Assembly: GCA_012267385.1 (NCBI GenBank)
Contig: JAAXGW010000005.1
Span: forward strand, 1 to 64,000
DNA length: 64,000 bases
Origin: OMG group bacterium
Lineage (GTDB): Bacteria; Pseudomonadota; Gammaproteobacteria; Pseudomonadales; Azotimanducaceae
Direction of reading: 5' to 3'
A model generated the notes under the pieces. The model searched no databases, had not been told where the DNA came from, and worked only from the letters and a program-made list of their open reading frames with translations. Position numbers and translations under genes: made by a program. Each line of letters starts with the position of its first letter. Within the stretch, counting starts at the first letter, position 1. Positions 28,546-37,473 of this stretch are shown here, piece after piece.

Positions 28546-30456
28546 ATGCCGAATCTATTCTCGCGTTCTCTGATCCTCGTGGCTGGTTTGTTAATTGGGG
28601 TCCTCGGTGTCACAGGTGTTCTCATATTAAGCCCGGACAATGGGACATCTTCGGGCTCACAGCACCTTGAGAAGCAACCACTTCGGGACAATGAAGGAAA
28701 TACAGGTTCGACGAGTCAGGTCAGTAGCGACTTAATCCCCTCCAACATCGACGATTTAGTTTTTCCTAATCATGCCTTCGAACTTAAGATGTCAATTGTG
28801 TCTTGGGTCCAAGCACTCTCAGAAGATCAAATCTTGGATTGGCTCCAGCAATCCATCGAACCGTCTTGGAGTGTCACCGATGCAAATCGGCATGAGCTAC
28901 AAACTGCACTCTTACAGAAACTTGTGACAACAGCCCCCGAGAGAGCATTTGAATTTGCGTGGTCGGTAGAAGATCAGAGGAAACTTGGTATCGCTTCCAT
29001 CGTGATACGGGAATGGGCTAGTGTCGATCTAGAGGGTGTGATCGCTCATGTCAACGGAATGGGTCCAGGGGAATCTTCTTATTTTCCACAAACCATAGTA
29101 GCAGCGCGGGGCGACTTGAATTTAGATCAACAACGTGAAATCGCAATAAAGCTCGGAGATGAGAGCTATGCATTTTCCAATTACTTTCAAAATCTTACTG
29201 GGGGAAAAATTGAAGACCCCAATGAAATTTGGTACGAAATAAGCAACCTAGCGAACGACGAAGGTATGGAAGAAGTATCTGGCTATGCTCTAGGCAGAGT
29301 CGCGGTCGCATGGGTAGAGAAAGAAGGAAAGGCAGTCTTAGACGAGATTGTGTCTTCAATGTCCTCAGACTCAGTGTACGATTCCGCACTACCACAAGTA
29401 TTTAGAGCCTTAGCTGCCGACGAACCAGAGGGAATTTTTGACTACATACTACAGAATCTTGGAGATCAAGCACCCGAAATTTTAGAACGGAGTAGAATCG
29501 CTTACGACTGGGCACATAAAGACCCTCATGGACTACTGTCTCGGTTGGAGACTCTGCCAGCGAGTAGATATCGCAGAAACATAATCTCCAGCGCGGTTTA
29601 CCAATAGGCAACTAAAAAACCGCAACAGCTTCTTAGTAATTTAGAGCTCATACCACCGGAGCATCAAAAAGACGCAAGTCGTAATGCAATCCGAAAGCTG
29701 GCAAGCACTTCGCCTTCCGAAGCCGCGAAGTACGTATTACAAGTTTCGGATTATTCGACGCAGCTCTCCGTTGCAAGTACTCTAGTTCAAGATTGGTCCT
29801 ACCAAGATGCCGGTGCTGCTAAAGATTGGGTGTATAGCTTACCCGAGAGTGAACCGCTGCGCTCTGCACTCATTCTACCTCTCATTCAAGCACTGGTATA
29901 CACTGATCCCAGAGAGGCCTTTCAACTTGCACTCGATCAACCAATTAACGAGCAAGTAGATAATCCACTCACCGTTAGAGGCTTTGAGGTTTCAATTCTT
30001 AGCGTGATCGCGTACAACGATTTGGACCTAGCGATTGAGTTAGTACCTCAAGTGAGAGATCGCGGTCAAAGTAAGGCATTAGCATACTCTACCATAGCAT
30101 CATCGTTGATTGAGAGAGGCGAATCGCAACAAGCTATGAACCTAGGGAAGCAATTGCCAAATCAACAACAAACGCAATACTATCGGCGCTTAGCTTCCAG
30201 CTGGATGTTGCAGGACCCCAAAGAATTGTTGAAGGCAATTGATGAATTTCCCACGAACGAGACCAAATCCAAAGTTGCACTTCAGATCCTCATGTTCAAC
30301 AACATGAGGCAAACGTATTCGGCTGATGAACTTGCGAATATAGACAAATTCCTTACTGAAGAAGATCGTAAAAACCATGAGGCGATCCAAGACATAGATT
30401 TGATGAATCCATCGGAAGCAGAACGAAAAGTGCTCGAAGAGCTATTTCCCTATTAG
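28546..30456 (+). pseudogene. Helical-repeat protein A2, broken by TAG
   Basis: First gene of dyad 2. Membrane anchor SRSLILVAGLLIGVLGVTGV, acidic/Ser-rich linker, then helical repeats. An in-frame TAG at 29605-29607 ends translation after 353 codons. The same frame continues to 30456, giving 636 residues. The TAG stands where A1 and A3 have Trp (GEWASQNPQ, YQWADNNPQ; here YQ-stop-ATKKPQ), a TGG to TAG change. Later repeats (YTDPREAFQLALDQP, WMLQDPKELL) and the tail IDLMNPSEAERKVLEELF are well preserved, so the lesion looks recent. Confidence 0.8.
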
Positions 30457-30580
30457 CTTGTTATGCGCAGCTCGATGGACATGCTTTTGAGAGTAGCACG
30501 ATGCCAACGCTCGTGATCAAGAAAAGCAGTACGATTTTTTGTTTTAGCAAGATCACTCACTCCGTACGAATTAGGCTCCC

Positions 30581-32551
30581 ATGAAAAAAACTGATGCAAT
30601 CCCACTAATTCTTCTAACCTCAGGAATTTTGTTAGGTGGCTTAGCTACATATTTCGTACATCTCGCTACGTCGACTGAAGATAGTTCAGATTCGTCGCAG
30701 AGTGTCATCGCAGAACAGACAAACGGAGCTCTCCCTACTGTAGAGTCCAAGATTGATGAAGTACGAGACACAAAGTCGACTAATACCTCATACTTGGCAG
30801 CCGCGATCGAAGATCCTTCTCTACAACAAAACGCGTTTCAACGCAAACTTGCAGTCTATTCCTACGTCGCGAGCTTATCTGAGCTACAAATTACAGAGGA
30901 GTTAGAACGTACTTCCGATCCAGCACATGTGCTTTCATCACGCGTCCGCAAGGAATTGCAAACTGCTCTCATAGAAAGATTGGCGGTATTAAATCCAGTC
31001 GCAGCACTGAAATTTTCGTTAGATAGCAACGATTTTGGTAATGATTCTGTCATGCCCAACACCTTAGACACACACGCGTACTCAAACGAATATGGGACAT
31101 TTACCCGCGTAGTCAACCCATTAGACCCACAAACGTACGCGCCTGCAGACACAGACAGTGAAATCATGCCCGTCGTGCGAAGCGTGTTCAAAGATTGGGC
31201 ACTTAGAGACTTAGATGATGCTGTTGAAAACGCTAGGTCACTCAATTCGGTCACTAAATTGAATGCGCTCGCTGGAATTCTTACCACGCTGTCCGGGAAG
31301 CCATTCGCAACTTTTCGCGACATCGCGAAATCGTTGGGAGACGAAGACCAAGGTATAGATGCATATGTGATGTCACTTCGCACCGCTACTGTCGATGACC
31401 CTAAAGCCATTTGGACTGAATTGATGAGTCTTGTTAAACCCGACCAGTACGATAAGATGCAGGTTTTTGGAAACATCGCGGAGCAGTGGTACGAAAAAGA
31501 TGGCGTACGTGTCCTCGACCAAATAAATGCAACGCCATTGGAAGAATTTCATAAGAGAAATATAGTTGACCGCGTACTTCGTTTAGCGGCAACCAACAAC
31601 CCGCAGGAGGCGTTTCAATATGCGCAAACACTTCCAACAGAGAGAGGATTTCCATCGGCTTTGGCTTTAGTCATGGTCGTTGATATTTGGGCCGAAACCG
31701 ATCCGCGAGCAGCATATCACTCTGTCACCAGAATTGAACAGCTTCGGGAATGTGAATCACTACAAACCAGTGTCGTAAGCAAATGGGCTGCCAACGAACC
31801 CTACTACTATATGGAAAATCTCTACAACTTTCCTACTCATACTCGAGTCATGGGAATCACGAGCGCGCTTGAAACAATTGCTCAAACATCACCACTGGAA
31901 GCAGCGGAACTCGCACTAGATCAAAAAGACGAAGGTTTAATAAATATGTTGAGTGCTATGCTCCCAGGTGTAGTACTACGACACTGGGTCGATCAAGATG
32001 TGGAGGCCGCAGTAAATTGGGTAACCAGCGGGCCTGTACCAGAAGACAAACAGTCCAGTTGGGTTCGTGCGCTAACAACAATACTAGTTCGTTCCGATCC
32101 CCGCCGAGCGTTCGAAATAGCTTTAAAACGACCGAAAGCCGAAGGAGGATTCGAGGCGTTTCTACCGGCACTAGAAGCAGAACTTATCGACCAAATAGTT
32201 TATCGTGATTTAGATCTTGCGGTTGAACTATTACCGAAGGTTCCGGAAGGCAAATCGCGTTCCGAGGCATATGCCTCCGTAGGAAGCGAATATATTGACC
32301 AAGGCGAATTTGATACAGCCGTAAACCTAGGCTTACAGTTAACCCCCGCGGAGCAAGCGCAGTACTATCAGAGTATTACATCTACATGGGCGAGAATAGA
32401 TCCGGGCGGATTGGTTGAGTCAATTAAGGATTTACCTACCTCTGAATTACGTTCAAGTATAGCTCAAGAGTTGTCGAGTGATTGGATGAAAGACAATTTC
32501 ACCGATGCCCAACTTGAAGCGCTAAAGCAATATCTCAATGATTCGGAATGA
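30581..32551 (+). CDS. Helical-repeat membrane-anchored protein B2
   Basis: One of only two intact members, 656 residues. It has one N-terminal membrane helix (AIPLILLTSGILLGGLATYF), with the rest probably periplasmic. About a dozen alpha-helical units of 35-40 residues carry W-x-x-x-DP-type motifs (WAETDPRAAYHSV, VRSDPRRAFEIALKRP, WARIDPGGLVES). The end is FTDAQLEALKQYLNDSE. Such repeats form right-handed superhelices used for protein binding; no enzyme motif is visible. It lies 124 bp after A2 and is probably co-transcribed. Function unknown; a scaffold or inhibitor-binding role would be a guess. Confidence 0.75.
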   Translation: MKKTDAIPLILLTSGILLGGLATYFVHLATSTEDSSDSSQSVIAEQTNGALPTVESKIDEVRDTKSTNTSYLAAAIEDPSLQQNAFQRKLAVYSYVASLSELQITEELERTSDPAHVLSSRVRKELQTALIERLAVLNPVAALKFSLDSNDFGNDSVMPNTLDTHAYSNEYGTFTRVVNPLDPQTYAPADTDSEIMPVVRSVFKDWALRDLDDAVENARSLNSVTKLNALAGILTTLSGKPFATFRDIAKSLGDEDQGIDAYVMSLRTATVDDPKAIWTELMSLVKPDQYDKMQVFGNIAEQWYEKDGVRVLDQINATPLEEFHKRNIVDRVLRLAATNNPQEAFQYAQTLPTERGFPSALALVMVVDIWAETDPRAAYHSVTRIEQLRECESLQTSVVSKWAANEPYYYMENLYNFPTHTRVMGITSALETIAQTSPLEAAELALDQKDEGLINMLSAMLPGVVLRHWVDQDVEAAVNWVTSGPVPEDKQSSWVRALTTILVRSDPRRAFEIALKRPKAEGGFEAFLPALEAELIDQIVYRDLDLAVELLPKVPEGKSRSEAYASVGSEYIDQGEFDTAVNLGLQLTPAEQAQYYQSITSTWARIDPGGLVESIKDLPTSELRSSIAQELSSDWMKDNFTDAQLEALKQYLNDSE

Positions 32552-32945
32552 AAGCTTGCTTGCGATGTAGGAGACTTAGATAGTCGATCGTTAGTCTGTA
32601 AAACAGTGTCCACCGCTGGTGAGTGCTAATCGGAAGAGATTTACCTACAACGAAGAGTACCTGCAACACTGGAATATAGGTCTCGGTAGCGTATGAACGA
32701 ACTCTGCTGAGGAGCATCTTTCTAAAGCCAATTATCAAATTCAGCGCGCAACAAACCAAGGTAAGGTCAGGACAGTTCATTCGCCATTCATTCTGACTCG
32801 ACTTTATCTCGGTGCACCTGTACTTTCTGGGTGGCTAGGAAGTGTTGTTGTCCTCAGGCGGTACATTGAACTCGAGCTAACGAACACAGCATATTTTTGT
32901 CCCGATATAATTTTTCGGTCTTAAGGATATTCAGAATGTAGTTCC
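32552..32945. other. Spacer between B2 and A3
   Basis: About 390 bp without a gene, similar in order and wording to the spacer before A2, and ending in the A-gene promoter. It confirms that duplication included non-coding DNA. Confidence 0.5.
32906..32945 (+). promoter_or_regulatory. Conserved A-gene promoter/leader, copy 3
   Basis: TATAAT at 32906-32911 followed by TTTTCGGTCTTAA and TTCAGAATGTAGTTC up to the ATG at 32946. It matches copy 2 at almost every base. Confidence 0.55.
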
Positions 32946-34855
32946 ATGCAGAATCTATTTTCACGCTCGCTAATCCTCTTGGCTGGTTTGTTAATTGGGG
33001 TCCTCGGTGTCACCGGAGTTCTTGTTTTACTTCCAGACAAAGGGACATCCGCTGATTCGCAGCAATTAGAGAATCAAGCAAGAAGTGATGAGGGAGGAAA
33101 TATTGGTTCGACTAATCAGGTTAGTTACGACTCGGTCCCTTCCGACATCAACGATTTGATTTTTCCAAAACACGCCTTCGATCTTAAGATGTCAATTGTG
33201 TCTTGGGTCCAAACACTCTCCGAAGATCAAATCTTGGATTGGCTTCAGCAATCCATTGAACCATCTTGGAATGTTTCCGATACAAATCGGACCGAACTGC
33301 AGTCTGCACTCCTACAGAAACTGTCGATGACCGCTCCGGAAAGAGCTTTTGAGTTTACGTGGACGGAAGACGAGTACCCGCGTTATGGTATGGTTTACAT
33401 AGTGCTTCAGACATGGGCTAATGTCGATCTAGAGGGTGCGGTTGCTCATGTCAGCGCGCTGGGTTTAGAGGAATATTCTGCCGTTCCGCACGCGATTTTA
33501 AACGCGCGCGACGACTTGGATTTAGATCAACAACGTGAAATCGCAAAAAGACTTGGAGATGAAAGCAATGCATTTTCCAATTACTTTCAACATCTCACTA
33601 AGGACAAATTGAGAATCCCAAGGAAATTTGGTTCCAAATAATCGACCTAGCAAACCGGGAGGGAATGCAAGAAACAACTGGATTTGCCCTTAGCCGAGTT
33701 GCGGATGCTTGGGTGGAGAAAGAGGGAAGAGCAGTATTTGACGAAATAGTGTCTTCACTTTCTCCGGATTCAAAGTACGACCTCGCACTATCAGATGTGT
33801 TTGGACATTTGGCTACCGACGAACCAGAGGAAATCTTTGACTACATGTTGAAGAATCTTGGCGAAAACGCCCTCGAAATTATTGATCGAAGTGGAATTGA
33901 TTGGGAGTGGGCACGTAAAGATCCACGTGGGTTGTTGACGCAAATGGAGACGGTGCCGGCGAGTAGAGTTCGGCGAAATATGATCTCTGGAGCGATTTAC
34001 CAATGGGCAGATAACAACCCGCAACAGCTTCTTAGTAATTTAGAACTCATACCACAGGAGCAGCGAGAAAACGCAAGTCGCGACGCAATCCGAAGGCTTG
34101 CACGCACTTCGCCTTCAGAAGCCGCTAAGTATGTGTTGCAAGTGTCGGATTATTCGACGCAGCTCTCCATTGCAAGTACGCTAGTTCGAGAGTGGTCGTA
34201 CAAAGACGTCGAAGCCGCTAAAAACTGGGTTTTTAGCTTACCCGAGAATGAACCATTGCGCTCCGCGTTAATTCGACCACTCGTTCGAACACTCGTTGCC
34301 ACTGATCCCAGAGCAGCGTTTCAACTCGCTTTAGAACAACCTATTAGCGAGCCTGTGGACAATCCGTTATCAGGTTTTGCCTTTGAGGCTTCGATTCTCA
34401 GCTCTATTGCCTACGACGATTTAGACCTTGCGATCGAATTATTACCCCAAGTGAGAGATAGCGGTCGTAGCAAAGTAAATGCATACTCATCCATAGGATT
34501 TTCGCTAATTCAAAATGGCGAAACGCAAAAAGCAATGAACCTTGCGAATCAATTATCAGGGGAACAGCAAACACAATACTATGATCAGTTGGTTTCTAAT
34601 TGGGTTCTTGAGGACCCGAAGGGATTGTTGAAGGAGATTGAAGAATTTCCCACGAACGAGATGAAATCCAAAATAGCACTTTCGATGAATCTATTCAACA
34701 GCATGATGCAAACTCTTTCTGCTGACGAACTTGCGAGCGTAGACAAATACCTCACTGACGAAGATCGAAAGAACCTTGAAGCGATCCAAGATATAGACTT
34801 GATGAATCCATCGGAAAAAGAGATTGAGTTGCTCGAAGAGCTCATTCCTTTTTAA
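32946..34855 (+). pseudogene. Helical-repeat protein A3, one-base deletion
   Basis: First gene of dyad 3. Anchor SRSLILLAGLLIGVLGVTGV and the same repeat domain as A1/A2. The frame is lost at the A-run 33606-33608. One more A restores IENPKEIW, matching IEDPNEIW of A2. The first frame stops at 33641 and the second runs to 34855; reconstructed length 636. Downstream repeats include WARKDPRGLL and ATDPRAAFQLALEQP, and the tail is IDLMNPSEKEIELLEELI. A base-calling error cannot be excluded for this one, since the lesion is a homopolymer indel. Confidence 0.78.
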
Positions 34856-34977
34856 CTTGTTGTGCGCTGTGCCGCGAGTTGGTTTTTTCGACCACATTGC
34901 AAACCCTCACAATCATCGAATCACAACCATGTTCGTGCTTTAGAAAGAATCGGTTAACCCGTACGAGTTAGTCTCTC

Positions 34978-36891
34978 ATGAAAAAAACTGTCGCAATCCC
35001 ATTAATACTGCTGACCTCTGGAATATTGTTAGGGGGAGGTGGGACGTATTTCGTACATCTCGCAACATTAACTAATGGTGGTTCAGATCCATCGCAGAGT
35101 GACCATGCTCAGCAAACAGGAGGAGCGTCCTCTTCGATGGACACCGAGATTGATGGCCTACAAGACACAGCGTCAGTCGCCGCTACCGATTCATCAGGCG
35201 AGCTGGAAGATCCTTCGTTACACAAGATCGCGTTTCAACGTAAGCTCGCCGTCTATTCCTATGTTGCTGACCTGTCTGAACCACAAATTGCAGCTGAGCT
35301 CGATCGTACTTTGGACTCAGAAAGCACGCTTTCTCCCCTTGTCGTCAAGGAACTTCAGACTGCTCTCATAGAAAGACTAGTGCTGTTAAATCCTGTCGCG
35401 GCTTTGGAACATTCCATAGATATCAATGATCTGGGTGCTGATTTTGTTATACGCAATCCTCTAGACAATCAATCGTACTCGTCGATCTCGACCGAGAATG
35501 AACGCATGCCTTTTGTTCAAAGTGTTTTCAAAGACTGGGCACTCAGTGACCTAGATGATGCTGTCGAAAGTGCTAAGTCCCTCAGCGAGGATGCAAGAAT
35601 GAACGCGCTTGCAGGAATTCTTACTACTTTGTCGGGCGAGCCCTTGACTAAACACCGCGATATCGCGAAGACATTAGGAGACAAAGATCAAGGAATAGAC
35701 GCGTATGTGATGTCATTTCGTACTGCTACCGTCGCGGACCCTAAATCTAAGTGGACAGAACTCTTGCGTCTTGTTAAACCCGACAATCGCTTTAAGACGC
35801 AGATCTTAGGAAACGTTGCAGAGCAGTGGTACGAGAAAGATGGCCTACGTATTCTCGATCAGATAAATGCTACATCGTTGGACGAAAACCGAAAGCGCCA
35901 TTTAGTGAACCGAGTGCTTAGTTTAGCCGCGAAGAACAATCCGCACGAGGCGTTTCAATATGCACAAACACTTCCAACCGAGAGAGGATACTCATCGTCT
36001 TTATACACTGTCGTTAATGTTTGGGCTGAATCAGATCCACAAGCAGCTTATCAAGCTGTCACCAGAGTTGAACAGAGTAGGGAACGCGAACGGCTACAGG
36101 GGGAAGTCGTCGAAACTTGGGCGTCTAACGAGCCCTACTACTATTTAGAAAATTCCAATAAATTTCCTTCTCATACACGCGAGATGGGAATCTCAAGCGC
36201 GCTTGAAACCATCGCGCAGACATCACCACAGGAAGCAGCGGAACTAGCATTAGAACAAAAAGACGAAGGTTTCATGAGTACGTTGAGCTTTGTACTCCCT
36301 GGTGTGGTATTAGATCATTGGGTCGAACAAGACGTAGAGGCCGCTGTAAATTGGGTACTCAACGGACCTGTACCCGATGAAAAACGATACAGTTGGGTTT
36401 GTGCGTTAGCCACAAACCTAGTTTATTCAGATCCCCGCCGAGCCTTTGAAATAGCTTTAAAACAACCGAAACCTGAAGGAGGAATCGAGTCGTTCCTACC
36501 GGGAATAGAAGCAGAAATTTTCGATCAAATAATTTATCACGATCTAGATCTTGCGATTGAACTACTTCCGAAAGTACCCGAGGGTACGTCTCGTATTGCC
36601 GCATATTCCTCGATCGGGAGTGAATACATTGAACAAGGCGACTCCAAAGAAGCAATAAACCTAGGACTGCAGCTACCCACCGAGGAGCAAGCAAGTTACT
36701 TTGAGGGTCTTATATTTACATTTACATGGACGAGAATAGATCCTAGTGGATTGGTTGGATCAATTAAGGAATTACCTACCCCTGAGTTGCGTTCAAGCTT
36801 AGCTCAACAATTGACTTCACCTTGGAGGAAAGACGATTTCACTGACGCCCAACTCGAAGAACTAAAGCAATATATCGACGACTCAGACTGA
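34978..36891 (+). CDS. Helical-repeat membrane-anchored protein B3
   Basis: Intact paralogue of B2, 637 residues. Anchor AIPLILLTSGILLGGGGTYF, then repeats with WAESDPQAAYQAV, VYSDPRRAFEIALKQP and WTRIDPSGLVGS, ending FTDAQLEELKQYIDDSD. Compared with B2 it has two extra residues before WTRIDP, caused by a tandem TTTACA hexamer near 36716. It follows A3 after 122 bp. Its start ATGAAAAAAACTG matches B2. Cellular role unknown. Confidence 0.75.
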   Translation: MKKTVAIPLILLTSGILLGGGGTYFVHLATLTNGGSDPSQSDHAQQTGGASSSMDTEIDGLQDTASVAATDSSGELEDPSLHKIAFQRKLAVYSYVADLSEPQIAAELDRTLDSESTLSPLVVKELQTALIERLVLLNPVAALEHSIDINDLGADFVIRNPLDNQSYSSISTENERMPFVQSVFKDWALSDLDDAVESAKSLSEDARMNALAGILTTLSGEPLTKHRDIAKTLGDKDQGIDAYVMSFRTATVADPKSKWTELLRLVKPDNRFKTQILGNVAEQWYEKDGLRILDQINATSLDENRKRHLVNRVLSLAAKNNPHEAFQYAQTLPTERGYSSSLYTVVNVWAESDPQAAYQAVTRVEQSRERERLQGEVVETWASNEPYYYLENSNKFPSHTREMGISSALETIAQTSPQEAAELALEQKDEGFMSTLSFVLPGVVLDHWVEQDVEAAVNWVLNGPVPDEKRYSWVCALATNLVYSDPRRAFEIALKQPKPEGGIESFLPGIEAEIFDQIIYHDLDLAIELLPKVPEGTSRIAAYSSIGSEYIEQGDSKEAINLGLQLPTEEQASYFEGLIFTFTWTRIDPSGLVGSIKELPTPELRSSLAQQLTSPWRKDDFTDAQLEELKQYIDDSD

Positions 36892-37094
36892 GAGTTTTTG
36901 TAGAGTCATGATTGAGTTCGAGTACAACAGTAGCTAGTCAAATAAAGTTGTAGAAAGATATACAACCTAGACTCTGCGCTGAAGCTTATGCTTTATGTCG
37001 AGTTCCAAGCTTGCAAGGATGAATCAGTAGTATCGACTCGGCTCTTATAACTTTAAACCAACAGCCGATACACTATCTGAGCAGTAGTACTAGT

Positions 37095-37319
37095 CTAAGT
37101 CAACACAGCTTCAAAGAGTTCTAGTTGAGGTCCCGTCAAGTAGGTTCCTTGCGGAGCACTTCTTTGAGCGTGCGCCTTACGAAAAGCTTCCGATTCGGTC
37201 CAAGTCTCAAACGCATCTTTCGATTCCCAAATCGTATGCGACGCATACAAAACATAGTCGTCAAAACGGCGCCCTTTGAGAAGTGCAAAGCTTCGAAACC
37301 GATTCATCGCGATGAACAT
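37095..37319 (-). CDS. Shortened ABM-domain protein
   Basis: Antibiotic biosynthesis monooxygenase (ABM) fold: FIAMNRFR at the start and VLYASHTIWESKDAFETWT with SEAFRKAHA in the second half. I start at ATG 37317-37319 because GAGG lies about 8 nt upstream and family proteins begin there, giving 74 residues. Relatives are about 95-105 residues. The missing 25-30 residues fall between MNRFR and SFALLKG, so an in-frame internal deletion is likely, removing a helix of the ferredoxin-like fold. It may be inactive. Confidence 0.7.
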   Translation of the reverse strand: MFIAMNRFRSFALLKGRRFDDYVLYASHTIWESKDAFETWTESEAFRKAHAQRSAPQGTYLTGPQLELFEAVLT

Positions 37320-37473
37320 GTAAGTATCCTCGGAATCAGTTTGTTGAGGGAGTGCAAGAGCAAAGCTCCACACAAAATGTCATTTTAGTTTTGGAAACAA
37401 TTACGTGCGGCCGAACTAAATTTGGTTAAGGAGTGGGAGGTCACCGAGTTGTTCTGCATCCCTTAATGACACC

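Larger units (their letters stand above)
21617..36891 (+). repeat. Three tandem A-B dyad duplications
   Basis: Three consecutive units of one A-type and one B-type gene: A1-B1 (21617-28155, enlarged by an insertion element), A2-B2 (28546-32551) and A3-B3 (32946-36891). The spacers before A2 and A3 are also similar to each other (GATCGTTAGTCT and GAGTGCTA words shared). So the duplicated block was about 4.3 kb and included non-coding DNA. Confidence 0.75.

Noticed and set aside
21617..36891. Alternative genetic code (TGA or TAG as sense) explaining the A-gene stops
   Set aside because: TGA and TAG are used as ordinary stops at the ends of many genes in the window, and the housekeeping genes have no internal stops.
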